From NCBI RefSeq assembly GCF_945957465.1, contig NZ_CAMFLC010000028.1, positions 1-50,600 on the forward strand: a stretch of DNA of 50,600 bases. The letters run 5' to 3'. The DNA is from an uncultured Leifsonia sp. Lineage in GTDB: Bacteria; Actinomycetota; Actinomycetes; Actinomycetales; Microbacteriaceae. How positions within the stretch are numbered: position 1 is the first letter of the stretch; each line of letters begins with the position of its first letter. The position numbers and the translations under genes were made by a program. The notes under the pieces were generated by a model, which was not told where the DNA came from, did no database searches, and saw nothing but the letters and a program-made list of their open reading frames with translations. Below are positions 31,865 through 40,115 of the stretch, piece after piece.

Positions 31865-32260
31865 ATGAGAACACCCATCCGAGCCGCACTGATCGCGGGA
31901 GGCGCTGCCATCGCGCTCGCCCTCGGAACGGGCGGCGCCCTGGCGGCGACCGGTGGCGACGACCCCGCGCGGGTGTCCCAGGACGACGGCGTCCGCACGA
32001 CGACACCGCGTCCGGTGCCGGCGAGCGCCCCGCCCGCGGTTGCGGTCGACGGCCGCAGCGCCGACGACGCCGCCACCCACGACGTCGGCGACGACCACGG
32101 CGTGGATGACCCGGCCGCCCACGACGTCGGCGACGACCACGGTGTGGATGACCCGGCCGCCCACGACGTCGGCGACGACCACGGCGTGGATGACCCGGCC
32201 GCCCACGAAGTCGGCGACGACCACGGGGGTCACGGCGGCGGGCACGGCTCCCACGACTGA
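31865..32260 (+). CDS. Secreted Asp/His-repeat protein
   Basis: A 131-residue protein with a clear signal peptide (MRTPIRA, a hydrophobic core, cleavage probably after GGALA near residue 28). The mature part has a Pro/Thr-rich linker and then about four copies of a 14-residue unit VDDPAAHDVGDDHG, ending in GGHGGGHGSHD. The Asp and His density suggests divalent-metal binding on the outside of the cell (inference). A GAAGGAGA ribosome-binding site precedes the ATG. The repeat is also nearly perfect at DNA level (42-bp units). I do not recognise a family. Confidence 0.7.
   Translation: MRTPIRAALIAGGAAIALALGTGGALAATGGDDPARVSQDDGVRTTTPRPVPASAPPAVAVDGRSADDAATHDVGDDHGVDDPAAHDVGDDHGVDDPAAHDVGDDHGVDDPAAHEVGDDHGGHGGGHGSHD
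32060..32227 (+). repeat. 42-bp coding tandem repeat, four units
   Basis: Units at 32060, 32102, 32144 and 32186. The last three are almost identical, differing at a few bases, while the first is more diverged. The near identity implies recent duplication, so copy number may vary between strains. Confidence 0.85.
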
Positions 32261-32409
32261 TCCCGCGCCCGGGCTTCCGCAACTCCGGAGATCGGCCGCT
32301 GAGTTCGTCGGGACTCCGGACTTACGGAACAGGGGGGCGGGAACTCCGGAGGTCGCGGACCGATCCGGCGAGATCTCCGGATCTCCGGACGGACCACCCC
32401 CGAAACGAC

Positions 32410-32446
32410 GGACGGCCCGGTCGACGTGAGTCGACCGGGGCCGTCC
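32410..32446. terminator. Terminator hairpin of infC-rpmI-rplT
   Basis: Stem GGACGGCCCGGTCGAC / GTCGACCGGGGCCGTCC with a 4-nt loop and one bulged G, 12 bp past the rplT stop. On the minus strand it is followed by GUCGUUUCGG, a weak U-rich stretch. It may also stop transcription of the opposing secreted-protein gene. The 150 bp between this hairpin and 32260 hold several CTCCGGA-type short repeats and no gene. Confidence 0.7.
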
Positions 32447-32458
32447 GGGTGGCGCTGG

Positions 32459-32845
32459 TTACGCGGCGGCCTTCGGGGCCGAGGTGTCGGCCGGCAGGGC
32501 CTTCTTCGCCGTCTCGACGAGCGCGGCGAACGTCGCGGGCTCGTTCACGGCCAGCTCGGCGAGGATGCGGCGGTCCACCTCGACGCCCGCCAGGCCGAGG
32601 CCCTGGATGAAGCGGTTGTAGGTGAGGCCGTTGGCGCGGCTCGCAGCGTTGATCCGCTGGATCCAGAGGCGGCGGAAGTCGCCCTTCTTCTGGCGACGGT
32701 CGCGGTACGCGTAGACGAGAGAGTGGGTGACCTGCTCCTTCGCCTTGCGGTAGAGGCGCGACCGCTGACCGCGGTAGCCCTCGGCGCGCTCGAGGATGAC
32801 CCGACGCTTCTTGTGGGCGTTGACAGCCCTCTTCACTCTTGCCAT
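32459..32845 (-). CDS. rplT: 50S ribosomal protein L20
   Basis: Early-assembly 23S rRNA-binding protein of 128 residues. The basic N-terminal arm [19 protein letters not shown] and the globular core [20 protein letters not shown] are diagnostic. It is the last gene of infC-rpmI-rplT, 37 bp after rpmI, and is followed by a strong hairpin. L20 represses its own operon in other bacteria, so control through the infC leader is possible here (inference). Confidence 0.97.
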   Translation of the reverse strand: MARVKRAVNAHKKRRVILERAEGYRGQRSRLYRKAKEQVTHSLVYAYRDRRQKKGDFRRLWIQRINAASRANGLTYNRFIQGLGLAGVEVDRRILAELAVNEPATFAALVETAKKALPADTSAPKAAA

Positions 32846-32882
32846 TAGTCGTTATTCCTTACGTGCGTGTCGGGGAGGAGCT

Positions 32883-33076
32883 CTACTTGCCGATCATCCG
32901 GCGGATGACCTTGGCGTCCACCTCGGGGACGACCTGGTCCTGGTTCAGACGGCGGGTGCGGCGGCTGGACTTGAGCTCCAGGTTGTGGCGCATACCGGCC
33001 TGCTGCTTCATGACCTTGCCGGTACCGGTGACCTTGAAGCGCTTCTTGGCGCCGGAGTGGGACTTCTGCTTGGGCA

Positions 33077-33077
<1 letters not shown>
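32883..33077 (-). CDS. rpmI: 50S ribosomal protein L35
   Basis: Small basic ribosomal protein of 64 residues: [20 protein letters not shown], then [14 protein letters not shown]. The length and motif are typical. The ATG shares a base with the infC stop (TAATG), so the two are translationally coupled. Confidence 0.97.
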
Positions 33078-33733
<656 letters not shown>

Positions 33734-33992
33734 GTCAGTCTCCTCTGATGAGCGATTCTTCGAGTGCTCGCACCGTCGCGAGACGGTTCGGAGAAAATGT
33801 GGATTCCACGCACCAGCGCAGCCCCGCGACCTGATTTTCCCGAAGGATTCAGCTCGTAGGGCTGGTGCAGCACCCTGGCTACCGCCGTGCTGACGCACGT
33901 CGGCGGAGTGCAACGACCCGGTAACCTGTAAAACGGTCAAGCGCGGGTGGGAGGAATCTCCACTTTCGTCCCGAGGCAGATGCCCCGGAGCC
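33734..33992 (-). ncRNA. Long structured 5' leader of infC-rpmI-rplT
   Basis: Between the TAGAAT -10 (34004-33999, minus strand) and the infC start lie about 260 nt without a gene. They contain several potential stems on the minus strand, for example GUAGCC with a GGGUGCUGCACC hairpin closing on GGGCUAC-like sequence near 33840-33880, and a CACGUGCGUCAGCACGG-type dyad near 33890. The arrangement fits a leader for autoregulation by L20 or IF-3 (inference); I could not match it to a named family. Confidence 0.4.
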
Positions 33993-33998
33993 CGAACG

Positions 33999-34004
33999 AT
34001 TCTA
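33999..34004 (-). promoter_or_regulatory. Putative -10 box of the infC operon
   Basis: TAGAAT on the minus strand, a good match to TATAAT, about 266 bp upstream of the infC start and only 14 bp from the divergent DUF1844 start. The -35 is not clear. Confidence 0.45.
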
Positions 34005-34017
34005 GCAGAGGAAAGCA

Positions 34018-34392
34018 GTGAGCGACACATCCCCCACCCCCGACAGCTTCTCGTACGACGAGGAGGCGATCGCCGACGTCACACGCGACATCGCGGAGGT
34101 GCCGGCAGTGGAGGTCATCACCACCACCGCGGTGCACCTGATGAGCGCGGCGGCGGTCAAGGTGGGTCTCGCCGACGACCCGCAGCAGCAGACCGACCTC
34201 GACGAGGCCCGCAAGCTGATCGACGCCCTGGCCGGCCTGGTCACGGCGAGCGCACAGCACCTCGGCGACCAGCACGCGCGCAGCCTGCGCGACGGGCTCC
34301 GCTCCCTGCAGCTGGCGTTCCGGGAGGCGTCGCCGTTCCCGGACGAGATCGGCAAGGGCCCCGGCGAGAAGTACACCGGACCGGTCAGCTGA
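34018..34392 (+). CDS. DUF1844 domain-containing protein
   Basis: A 124-residue acidic, helical protein. [20 protein letters not shown] is the typical opening of DUF1844, followed by [18 protein letters not shown] and a Pro/Gly-rich C-terminus. It starts at GTG 34018 with GAGGAAAG upstream and is divergent from infC, a neighbourhood conserved in Actinobacteria. The function of the family is unknown. Confidence 0.85.
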   Translation: MSDTSPTPDSFSYDEEAIADVTRDIAEVPAVEVITTTAVHLMSAAAVKVGLADDPQQQTDLDEARKLIDALAGLVTASAQHLGDQHARSLRDGLRSLQLAFREASPFPDEIGKGPGEKYTGPVS

Positions 34393-34396
34393 GCCG

Positions 34397-34627
34397 ATGG
34401 ACGCCGCGGCCGTGCGCAGCATCGCTCTCGGGCTCCCCGAGGTCGAGGAGTACGACCACGGCGGCCTCCCCGCGTTCCGGGTGCGCGGCACCCGGTTCGC
34501 GACGATGCTCGACCCGGAGTCGTCGACGGTCAACCTGATGCTCGGCGAGGCCGGTACCGCCGCCAACGGAGGAGTTCTGCTCGCGCGACCCGGATATGGC
34601 GGCGAACGGAGGACTTCTGCGCCGTGA
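34397..34627 (+). pseudogene. Truncated MmcQ/YjbR-like gene
   Basis: Starts 4 bp after DUF1844 with MDAAAVRSIALGLPEVEEYD, then HGGLPAFRVRGTRFATML, the N-terminal half of a MmcQ/YjbR-type protein (usually about 115-120 residues). Resemblance stops near residue 52; the remaining codons run through a cluster of AACGGAGGA repeats and end at TGA, for 76 residues. The C-terminal half, with the family's conserved end, is missing. Most likely a gene truncated by a repeat element or rearrangement; a functional short form cannot be excluded. Confidence 0.6.
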
Positions 34628-34691
34628 TGGGCGAGCACGCCTCCGTTGCCTGCGGCTGATGGGGAGCGACAGCGGTGAGTCCTCCGTTGCC
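34561..34691. repeat. Cluster of short inverted repeats (AACGGAGG / CCTCCGTT)
   Basis: Two direct copies, CCAACGGAGGAGTTCTGC (34563-34580) and CGAACGGAGGACTTCTGC (34603-34620), are followed by two inverted copies of CCTCCGTTGCC (34640-34650 and 34681-34691). Spacing is about 40 bp within each pair. The array forms one large imperfect dyad exactly where the MmcQ-like gene loses similarity. Confidence 0.65.
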
Positions 34692-34697
34692 GACGGG

Positions 34698-35402
34698 TCA
34701 GGCCGCGCGCGTCGCCGCCCGCGCCCGATGCCCGGTGTGGCCCAGCGAGGCCACCACGACGGTGATGGCCGCCGACACCAGTACACCGAGCGAGACGTGC
34801 ACGAGCAATGCGAGCGCACCGGCTGCGGCTCCCGCCGAGATCAGCGCCACGGCGAGCGCGCGCCGCACCCACAGCGCGCCCGTCCCTCCGGCGAGCCTGC
34901 TGTCGGCCGCGAGCCCGGCGAGGGTGGAGGTCACCACCACTGTCGTCACGTCGGCGACTTTGACACGGCGGGCGAGCGCGGCCTGCATACCCATGGCGAA
35001 GCCCAGCGCCGAGGTGGCGATCGTGCCGAACACCTCGGGATCGAGGTGGAGGGCGAACGCGAGCACGGCGGCGATCGCCGTGAGGAGGCCCGCGATGAGC
35101 CACAGCGTCACCGTCACCCTCCCGGACCAGCCGTCGTCGCGCTTGACGATGCGCGAGCTCGCGACTGCGCCCACCAGGAAGAAGCCGAGCGCGAGCAGCG
35201 GCCGCAGGATCGGGAGGGTGGTCGTTCCTGTCAGTGCCATGCCGAGCAGCACCACGTTTCCCGTCATGTTGCCGGTGAAGACGCGGTCGAGACCGAGGTA
35301 GCCGACGGCGTCGACGACCCCGGTCGAGAAGGTGAGGGCGAGCATGAGGGCCACGTGCAGCCGATCGGCGTCGGTGCGGCTCAATCGGTGGGAGACGGAC
35401 AT
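34698..35402 (-). CDS. DUF1275 (YoaK) family membrane protein
   Basis: A 234-residue integral membrane protein with about six helices. FSTGVVDAVGYLGLDRVFTG and NMTGNVVLLGMAL form the conserved DUF1275 opening; FAMGMQAALARRVKVADVTT and VVVTSTLAGLA is the second half-motif. ATG 35402 fits the conserved N-terminus, and the frame further upstream is shadow of the divergent gene. Function of the family is unknown; transport is often suggested. Divergent from the gamma-glutamyltransferase gene with 39 bp between them. Confidence 0.85.
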   Translation of the reverse strand: MSVSHRLSRTDADRLHVALMLALTFSTGVVDAVGYLGLDRVFTGNMTGNVVLLGMALTGTTTLPILRPLLALGFFLVGAVASSRIVKRDDGWSGRVTVTLWLIAGLLTAIAAVLAFALHLDPEVFGTIATSALGFAMGMQAALARRVKVADVTTVVVTSTLAGLAADSRLAGGTGALWVRRALAVALISAGAAAGALALLVHVSLGVLVSAAITVVVASLGHTGHRARAATRAA

Positions 35403-35441
35403 CGAGCACCACCCTATGCGCTGCGGTGCAGACTGGTGCGC

Positions 35442-37250
35442 ATGACGTTCACTCCCCCTCCCGCCGTGACCACCCGCCCGACGTTGTCCGGGACGTTCGG
35501 GATGTCGACCTCCACGCACTGGCTGGCGACGGCGAGCGCGCAGGCGGTGCTCGAGCGCGGGGGCAACGCGTTCGACGCCGCGGTGGCGGGCGCTTTCGTG
35601 CTGCACGTGGTCGAACCGCACCTGAACGGTCCAGGCGGCGATCTGGTCGCCCTGTTCGCCACGGCGGACGACCCGATGCCGGTCGTGCTCGCCGGCCAAG
35701 GACCGGCCCCTGCGGGCGCGACCCGCGAGCACTACCTCGCCGAGGGACTGGAGCTGGTTCCCGGGGCGGGCGCTCTCGCAGCCGCCGTGCCGGGCGCGGT
35801 CGACGCGTGGCTCCTGCTCCTGAAGGATCACGGCACCTGGGAGCTCGCCGACGTCCTGGCGTTCGCGATCGGCTATGCGGAGGACGGCCATCCGGTGCTG
35901 GAGCGGGTGTGTACGACGATCCGCACCGTGTCCGGGCTGTTCACCGAGCACTGGCCCTCATCGGCGGAGCGCTGGATGCCGGGCGGGCGCGTCCCCAAGC
36001 CCGGCGAGCTGATCCGGAACCCGGCGTACGCGCGGGTGCTCCGCGGACTGATCGCGGCGGGCGACGCCTCGTCCTCCCGCGAGGAGCGGGTGGAGGCCGC
36101 CCGCACCGAGTGGGCGACCGGCCTGGTCGCGCGGGAGGCGTCCGCGTTCGCGCGCATCCCCCACCGGCACTCCCCCGGCACCGACCACGCCGGGGTGATC
36201 GCGGAGGCCGACTTCGCCGCGTTCCGCGCCGGCTACGAGCCGGCGACGACGCTGGAGTTCCGCGGGTTCACGATCGCCAAGACCGGAGCATGGGGCCAGG
36301 GGCCCGCTCTGCTGGAGACGCTGGCCATCCTCGACGGCTTCGACGACGACCGCCTCGATCCGTCGTCGGAGCTGGGCGCGCACACGATCCTGGAGGCCCA
36401 GAAGCTCGCCTACGCCGATCGCGACGCCTACTTCGGCGACGCCGGCCAGGACGACGACGTACCGGTGTCCGAGCTGCTGTCGCCGTCCTACATCGCCGAA
36501 CGGCGCGCGCTGATCGGCGAGCGCGCCTCCGCCGAGTTCCGGCCGGGACGGGTCGCCGGCGCCGAGCCATTCATCCCCCCGCTTCGCGTGGAGTACACCC
36601 CGCCCGGGTCGGCGGCGATCGCGGGGGCCGGTGAGCCGACCGTGACGCGCACGGGTGTGACGCGCGGCGACACCTGCCACCTCGACGTCGTCGACCGGTG
36701 GGGCAACATCGTCTCGGCGACGCCGTCGGGAGGCTGGCTGCAGTCGTCCCCGACCATCCCCGCACTCGGTTTCTGCCTCGGGACGCGCCTGCAGATGACC
36801 TGGCTGGAGGAGGGCTCGGCGTCGACCCTCCGGCCCGGGAGGCGACCGCGCACGACGCTCACCCCGACCCTGGTGCTGCGCGACGGAGTGCCCGTGACGG
36901 CGCTCGGCTCGCCGGGCGGCGACCAGCAGGACCAGTGGCAGCTGCTGTACCTGCTGCGGACGATCGTCGGCGGCTACACGCCGCAGCAGGCGATCGATGC
37001 CCCGGCGCTGCACACCACTTCCATCGCGGAATCGTTCTGGCCGCGCACGTGGGTACCCGGCGGAGCGGTGGTGGAGGCGCGGCTCGGCGACGAGGTGATC
37101 GCCGGGCTGGAGGCGCGTGGCCATGTGGTGACGCGCGCCGGCGGCTGGACGCTGGGCCGGCTCTCGTCGGTCGGCCGCGACCCCGAGACCGGCGTGCTGT
37201 CGGCTGCGGCGAACCCGCGCGGAATGCAGGGGTACGCAGCGGGGCGTTGA
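35442..37250 (+). CDS. Gamma-glutamyltransferase family (Ntn) hydrolase
   Basis: A 602-residue Ntn-hydrolase of the gamma-glutamyltranspeptidase superfamily. Recognisable are ASAQAVLERGGNAFDAAVAG, the GPGGDLVAL region, and the self-processing site at about Thr411 in RGDTCHLDVVDRWGNIVS, where classical enzymes have TTHFSVVD. PSGGWLQSSPTIPALGF and GSPGGDQQDQWQLLYLL follow. No signal peptide is seen, so it looks cytosolic, unlike periplasmic glutathione-processing enzymes. The true substrate could be a gamma-glutamyl compound or a cephalosporin-type amide; not decidable here. Converges on the amidase gene (22 bp apart). Confidence 0.85.
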   Translation: MTFTPPPAVTTRPTLSGTFGMSTSTHWLATASAQAVLERGGNAFDAAVAGAFVLHVVEPHLNGPGGDLVALFATADDPMPVVLAGQGPAPAGATREHYLAEGLELVPGAGALAAAVPGAVDAWLLLLKDHGTWELADVLAFAIGYAEDGHPVLERVCTTIRTVSGLFTEHWPSSAERWMPGGRVPKPGELIRNPAYARVLRGLIAAGDASSSREERVEAARTEWATGLVAREASAFARIPHRHSPGTDHAGVIAEADFAAFRAGYEPATTLEFRGFTIAKTGAWGQGPALLETLAILDGFDDDRLDPSSELGAHTILEAQKLAYADRDAYFGDAGQDDDVPVSELLSPSYIAERRALIGERASAEFRPGRVAGAEPFIPPLRVEYTPPGSAAIAGAGEPTVTRTGVTRGDTCHLDVVDRWGNIVSATPSGGWLQSSPTIPALGFCLGTRLQMTWLEEGSASTLRPGRRPRTTLTPTLVLRDGVPVTALGSPGGDQQDQWQLLYLLRTIVGGYTPQQAIDAPALHTTSIAESFWPRTWVPGGAVVEARLGDEVIAGLEARGHVVTRAGGWTLGRLSSVGRDPETGVLSAAANPRGMQGYAAGR

Positions 37251-37272
37251 CGAGGGGTCGGGCCACGCACCG

Positions 37273-38700
37273 TCACCAGACCGGCGGCCGGCGCCTCTCC
37301 CAGTGCAGCCGGCGCTCCAACTGCGCGGCCAGCGAGAGCAGCGTACGCTCCCCTCCCGGCCTGCCGATGAGTTGCACGCCCATCGGCAGGCCCTCGTCCG
37401 TCTGGAGCACCGGCACGACGATCCCGGGCAGTCCGGTGACGTTCAGCATCGAGGTGAACGGGGTGTAGAGCACCTGCTGCTCGAAATTGCGCTCGCCGTC
37501 CTCCTGGTCGTACCAGCCGATCGGCCGCGGGGTGAGGGCGAGGGCCGGCGTGAGGACGGCGTCGAAGGACGCGAGCTGCCGGATGAACGAGCGCTCGTAG
37601 GCTGTCAGCGCGCTGAGCGCCTCGCTCAGCTCGCGGGCGCGGAGGGACCGGCCGCGCTGCACGAGCCAGGCCGTCAGCGGCTCCAGGAGGTCGAGGGTCT
37701 CGCCTTCGGCTGGGATGCGGGCCGCGCCCGCCTGCCAGATCGTGCGGAACGCCGGGGCGTACGTCGGGTCCGGCTCGAGGGCGGTCTCCTCGATGCCGTG
37801 TCCCAGCGACGCGAAGGCGTCGACCGCGGCGTCCATCGCGGCCCGCGCCTCCAGTGCGATGACCACGTCGTAGGCGTCGTCCCACGCCGACGTGGTCATG
37901 ACGCCGAGCTGGAAGCGTCCCTCCCCGCGCACGGCCGTGCCGAGGAAGGGGCCGTCGTCGTCGTAGGGCGCGCGCAGCGTGTAGTGATGGTCGATCCGGC
38001 CGCCCACTCGCGCGATCATCCCGTCCAGGAGGAGGGCGGCGTCCGCTGTCGTGCGCGCGAGCGGGCCGGCGACGACGAGGCCGGCGAGGGAGTCGATCCC
38101 GCTTCCGGCCGGCACCAGCCCGCGCGACGGCTTGAGCCCGACGAGGCCGCACGCGGCGGCCGGGATCCGCACGGATCCGCCGCCGTCGGAGCCCGGGGCG
38201 AACGGCAGCATCCCGCTCGCGACCGCGACCGCGGCGCCGCCGCTGGAGCCTCCCGATCCGAGCTCCGGGTTCCACGGATTGCGGGCGGGGGGCGCGGCGA
38301 GCGACTCGGTGTAGGCGGGGAGGCCGAACTCCGGCGCGTTCGTCTTGCCGAGGCTCACCGCCCCCGCGGCGTCCAGGGTCTCCACGAGCTCGTCGGAGGT
38401 GTCGGGCACGAAGCCGGCCATCACCCGCGAGCCGAATCCGGCGGGGACTCCGGCGCGCAGCCACAGGTCCTTGTCGCCGGAGGGCAGCCCCCACAGCGGC
38501 GCGGTCCTGGGGACGCGCGCGGCCACCTCGTCCGCCCGGGCGAGCGCCTGATCGCGCGTGACGGTCACGAAAGCGCCGAGCTGCGGGTTCAGCCGCTCGA
38601 TGCGTTCCAGGTAGTGGGAGGCCAGCTCCCGGGGCGAGACGCGTCCCGCCTGCAGCTCCTGCCACAACTCCAGCGCCGTCAGCTCATGCAGTTCCGCCAT
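37273..38700 (-). CDS. Amidase-signature family amidase
   Basis: A 475-residue hydrolase of the amidase signature family (Ser-cisSer-Lys triad). The catalytic Lys is in SGDKDLWLRAG near residue 80, the Gly/Ser-rich signature is GSGGSSGGAAVAVASGM near 155, and the nucleophilic Ser is in GSDGGGSVRIPAAACGLVGL. It opens with LTALELWQELQAGRVSPREL, the usual amidase N-terminus. Not GatA: no gatB or gatC is nearby and the C-terminus fits amidases acting on small amides. Substrate unknown. Confidence 0.87.
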   Translation of the reverse strand: MAELHELTALELWQELQAGRVSPRELASHYLERIERLNPQLGAFVTVTRDQALARADEVAARVPRTAPLWGLPSGDKDLWLRAGVPAGFGSRVMAGFVPDTSDELVETLDAAGAVSLGKTNAPEFGLPAYTESLAAPPARNPWNPELGSGGSSGGAAVAVASGMLPFAPGSDGGGSVRIPAAACGLVGLKPSRGLVPAGSGIDSLAGLVVAGPLARTTADAALLLDGMIARVGGRIDHHYTLRAPYDDDGPFLGTAVRGEGRFQLGVMTTSAWDDAYDVVIALEARAAMDAAVDAFASLGHGIEETALEPDPTYAPAFRTIWQAGAARIPAEGETLDLLEPLTAWLVQRGRSLRARELSEALSALTAYERSFIRQLASFDAVLTPALALTPRPIGWYDQEDGERNFEQQVLYTPFTSMLNVTGLPGIVVPVLQTDEGLPMGVQLIGRPGGERTLLSLAAQLERRLHWERRRPPVW

Positions 38701-38716
38701 CCCCCCACGCTAGGCC

Positions 38717-38774
38717 GAGATGTGCGGCACATGTCGCGATCGAGGGCCTCAGAGACGACATTTGCCGCAAATCC
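38717..38774 (-). repeat. Intergenic repeat element, copy 2 (inverted)
   Basis: Reverse complement of the element at 25761-25821: its ends read GAGATGTGCGGCACATGT and TTTGCCGCAAATCC on the plus strand. Both ends contain odd palindromes, ATGTGCGGCACAT (38719-38731) and ATTTGCCGCAAAT (38760-38772). It sits between the divergent amidase and GntR-operon starts, directly next to a TTGACA box at 38777. Confidence 0.65.
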
Positions 38775-38776
38775 CC

Positions 38777-38820
38777 TTGACAAGCGCGCCGACTGGTTAC
38801 ATGGTTAGTTACATGACTAA
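38777..38820 (+). promoter_or_regulatory. GntR-ABC operon promoter and operator
   Basis: A perfect -35 TTGACA (38777-38782) is followed by a region with the direct repeat GTTACATG (38796-38803 and 38808-38815) and the dyad TTAGT-TACATG-ACTAA (38805-38820). The -10 is unclear (TACATG or ATGGTT). YtrA-type GntR repressors act on their own operons, so this is the likely operator. Confidence 0.5.
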
Positions 38821-38838
38821 TGAACCCATGAGGTTCGG

Positions 38839-39201
38839 ATGATCGAAGAAGGCAAGCCGATCTTCGTCCAGATCGCCGAGCAGATCGAGAACGACATCAT
38901 CGACGGCGTCTACCCGCCCGAGACACAGGTGCCGTCCACGAACGAGTTCGCGGCCTTCTACCGGATCAACCCGGCCACGGCCGGCAAAGGCGTCAATCTT
39001 CTCGTCGACGACGGGATCCTCTACAAGAAACGAGGCATCGGCATGTTCGTCTCCGACGGCGCGCGCGAACGGCTCGTCGCCAAACGGCGCGAGGCGTTCC
39101 GCGACGAATACCTCCGGCCCCTGCTCGCCGAAGCGGCGAAGCTCGGGATCGGACCCGACCAGATCAGCCAGATGATCCAGAACGAAGGAGTCAGCGCATG
39201 A
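38839..39201 (+). CDS. GntR-family regulator, YtrA subfamily
   Basis: A 120-residue repressor with an N-terminal winged helix: IFVQIAEQIENDIIDGVYPP, PSTNEFAAFYRINPATAGKG (recognition region) and ILYKKRGIGMFVSDGA. The short C-terminus of about 45 residues with no effector domain defines the YtrA subfamily, whose members sit with ABC transporter genes. It overlaps the ATPase gene by ATGA. Probable autorepressor of this three-gene operon; signal unknown, but cell-envelope stress is typical for relatives. Confidence 0.9.
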   Translation: MIEEGKPIFVQIAEQIENDIIDGVYPPETQVPSTNEFAAFYRINPATAGKGVNLLVDDGILYKKRGIGMFVSDGARERLVAKRREAFRDEYLRPLLAEAAKLGIGPDQISQMIQNEGVSA

Positions 39202-40115
39202 GCCCGGCCCCGGTACCGACCTCCATCGTCCCCGCGGTGCAGGTGTCCGACGTGACCAAGAGGTTCGGATCGTTCACGGCGATCGACGACGTCTCGGTCA
39301 CCATCACACCGAACCGCATCCACGGACTGCTCGGTCGCAACGGCGCGGGCAAGACGACCCTGATGCAGCTCATCACCGGCCAGGACTTCGTCAGCGCCGG
39401 CGACATCCAGGTCTTCGGCCGGAAACCCACCGAGAACGCACGCGTGCTGCAGAACATCTGCTTCATCAAAGAGAGCCAGCGCTATCCGGAGGACTTCCAG
39501 CCGCGTCACGTGTTCCGCAGCGCGCCGTGGTTCTTCGAGAACTGGGACGCCGACCTGGCCGACCGGCTCATCGAGGACTTCCGCGTTCCCCTGACCCGAC
39601 GGATGAAGAAGCTCTCCCGCGGCCAGCTCTCGGCGGTCGGCGTGATCGTCGGCCTCGCCTCCCGGGCGCCGCTGACATTCTTCGACGAGCCCTATCTCGG
39701 GCTCGACGCCGTCGCCCGGCAGCTGTTCTACGACCGGCTCCTCGAAGACTTCGCGGAGCACCCGCGCACCGTCGTGCTGTCCACGCACCTGATCGACGAG
39801 GTCGCGAACCTCCTCGAGCACGTCATCGTCATCGATCAGGGCCGCATCCTGATGGACGACGACGCGGAGGCGCTGCGTGCATCAGCCACGACGGTCGTCG
39901 GGCCGCGCGGAGCGGTCGACGCCTTCGTCAGCACCCGCGAAGTGCTGCACCGGGAGGGCATCGGGGGCCTTGCGTCCGTGACCGTGGCGGGCCTCGGCGC
40001 CGCCGAGCGAGCGGAGGCGACCACGGCCGGCCTCGAACTCGCGCCGGTGTCCCTCCAGCAACTCATCGTCCGCAAGACCAACGTCCGTGAGACAGAATTC
40101 GAGCAGAGCGCATGA
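39198..40115 (+). CDS. ABC transporter ATP-binding protein
   Basis: A 305-residue nucleotide-binding subunit. Walker A GRNGAGKTT (about residues 46-54), signature LSRGQLSAVGV (a variant of LSGGQ), Walker B LTFFDEPYLGLD and the H-loop STHLIDEV. The segment ICFIKESQRYPEDFQ contains an unusual Q-loop region, as in the YtrB-like group. A C-terminal extension of about 85 residues follows the NBD. Overlaps the permease by ATGA. Confidence 0.92.
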   Translation: MSPAPVPTSIVPAVQVSDVTKRFGSFTAIDDVSVTITPNRIHGLLGRNGAGKTTLMQLITGQDFVSAGDIQVFGRKPTENARVLQNICFIKESQRYPEDFQPRHVFRSAPWFFENWDADLADRLIEDFRVPLTRRMKKLSRGQLSAVGVIVGLASRAPLTFFDEPYLGLDAVARQLFYDRLLEDFAEHPRTVVLSTHLIDEVANLLEHVIVIDQGRILMDDDAEALRASATTVVGPRGAVDAFVSTREVLHREGIGGLASVTVAGLGAAERAEATTAGLELAPVSLQQLIVRKTNVRETEFEQSA

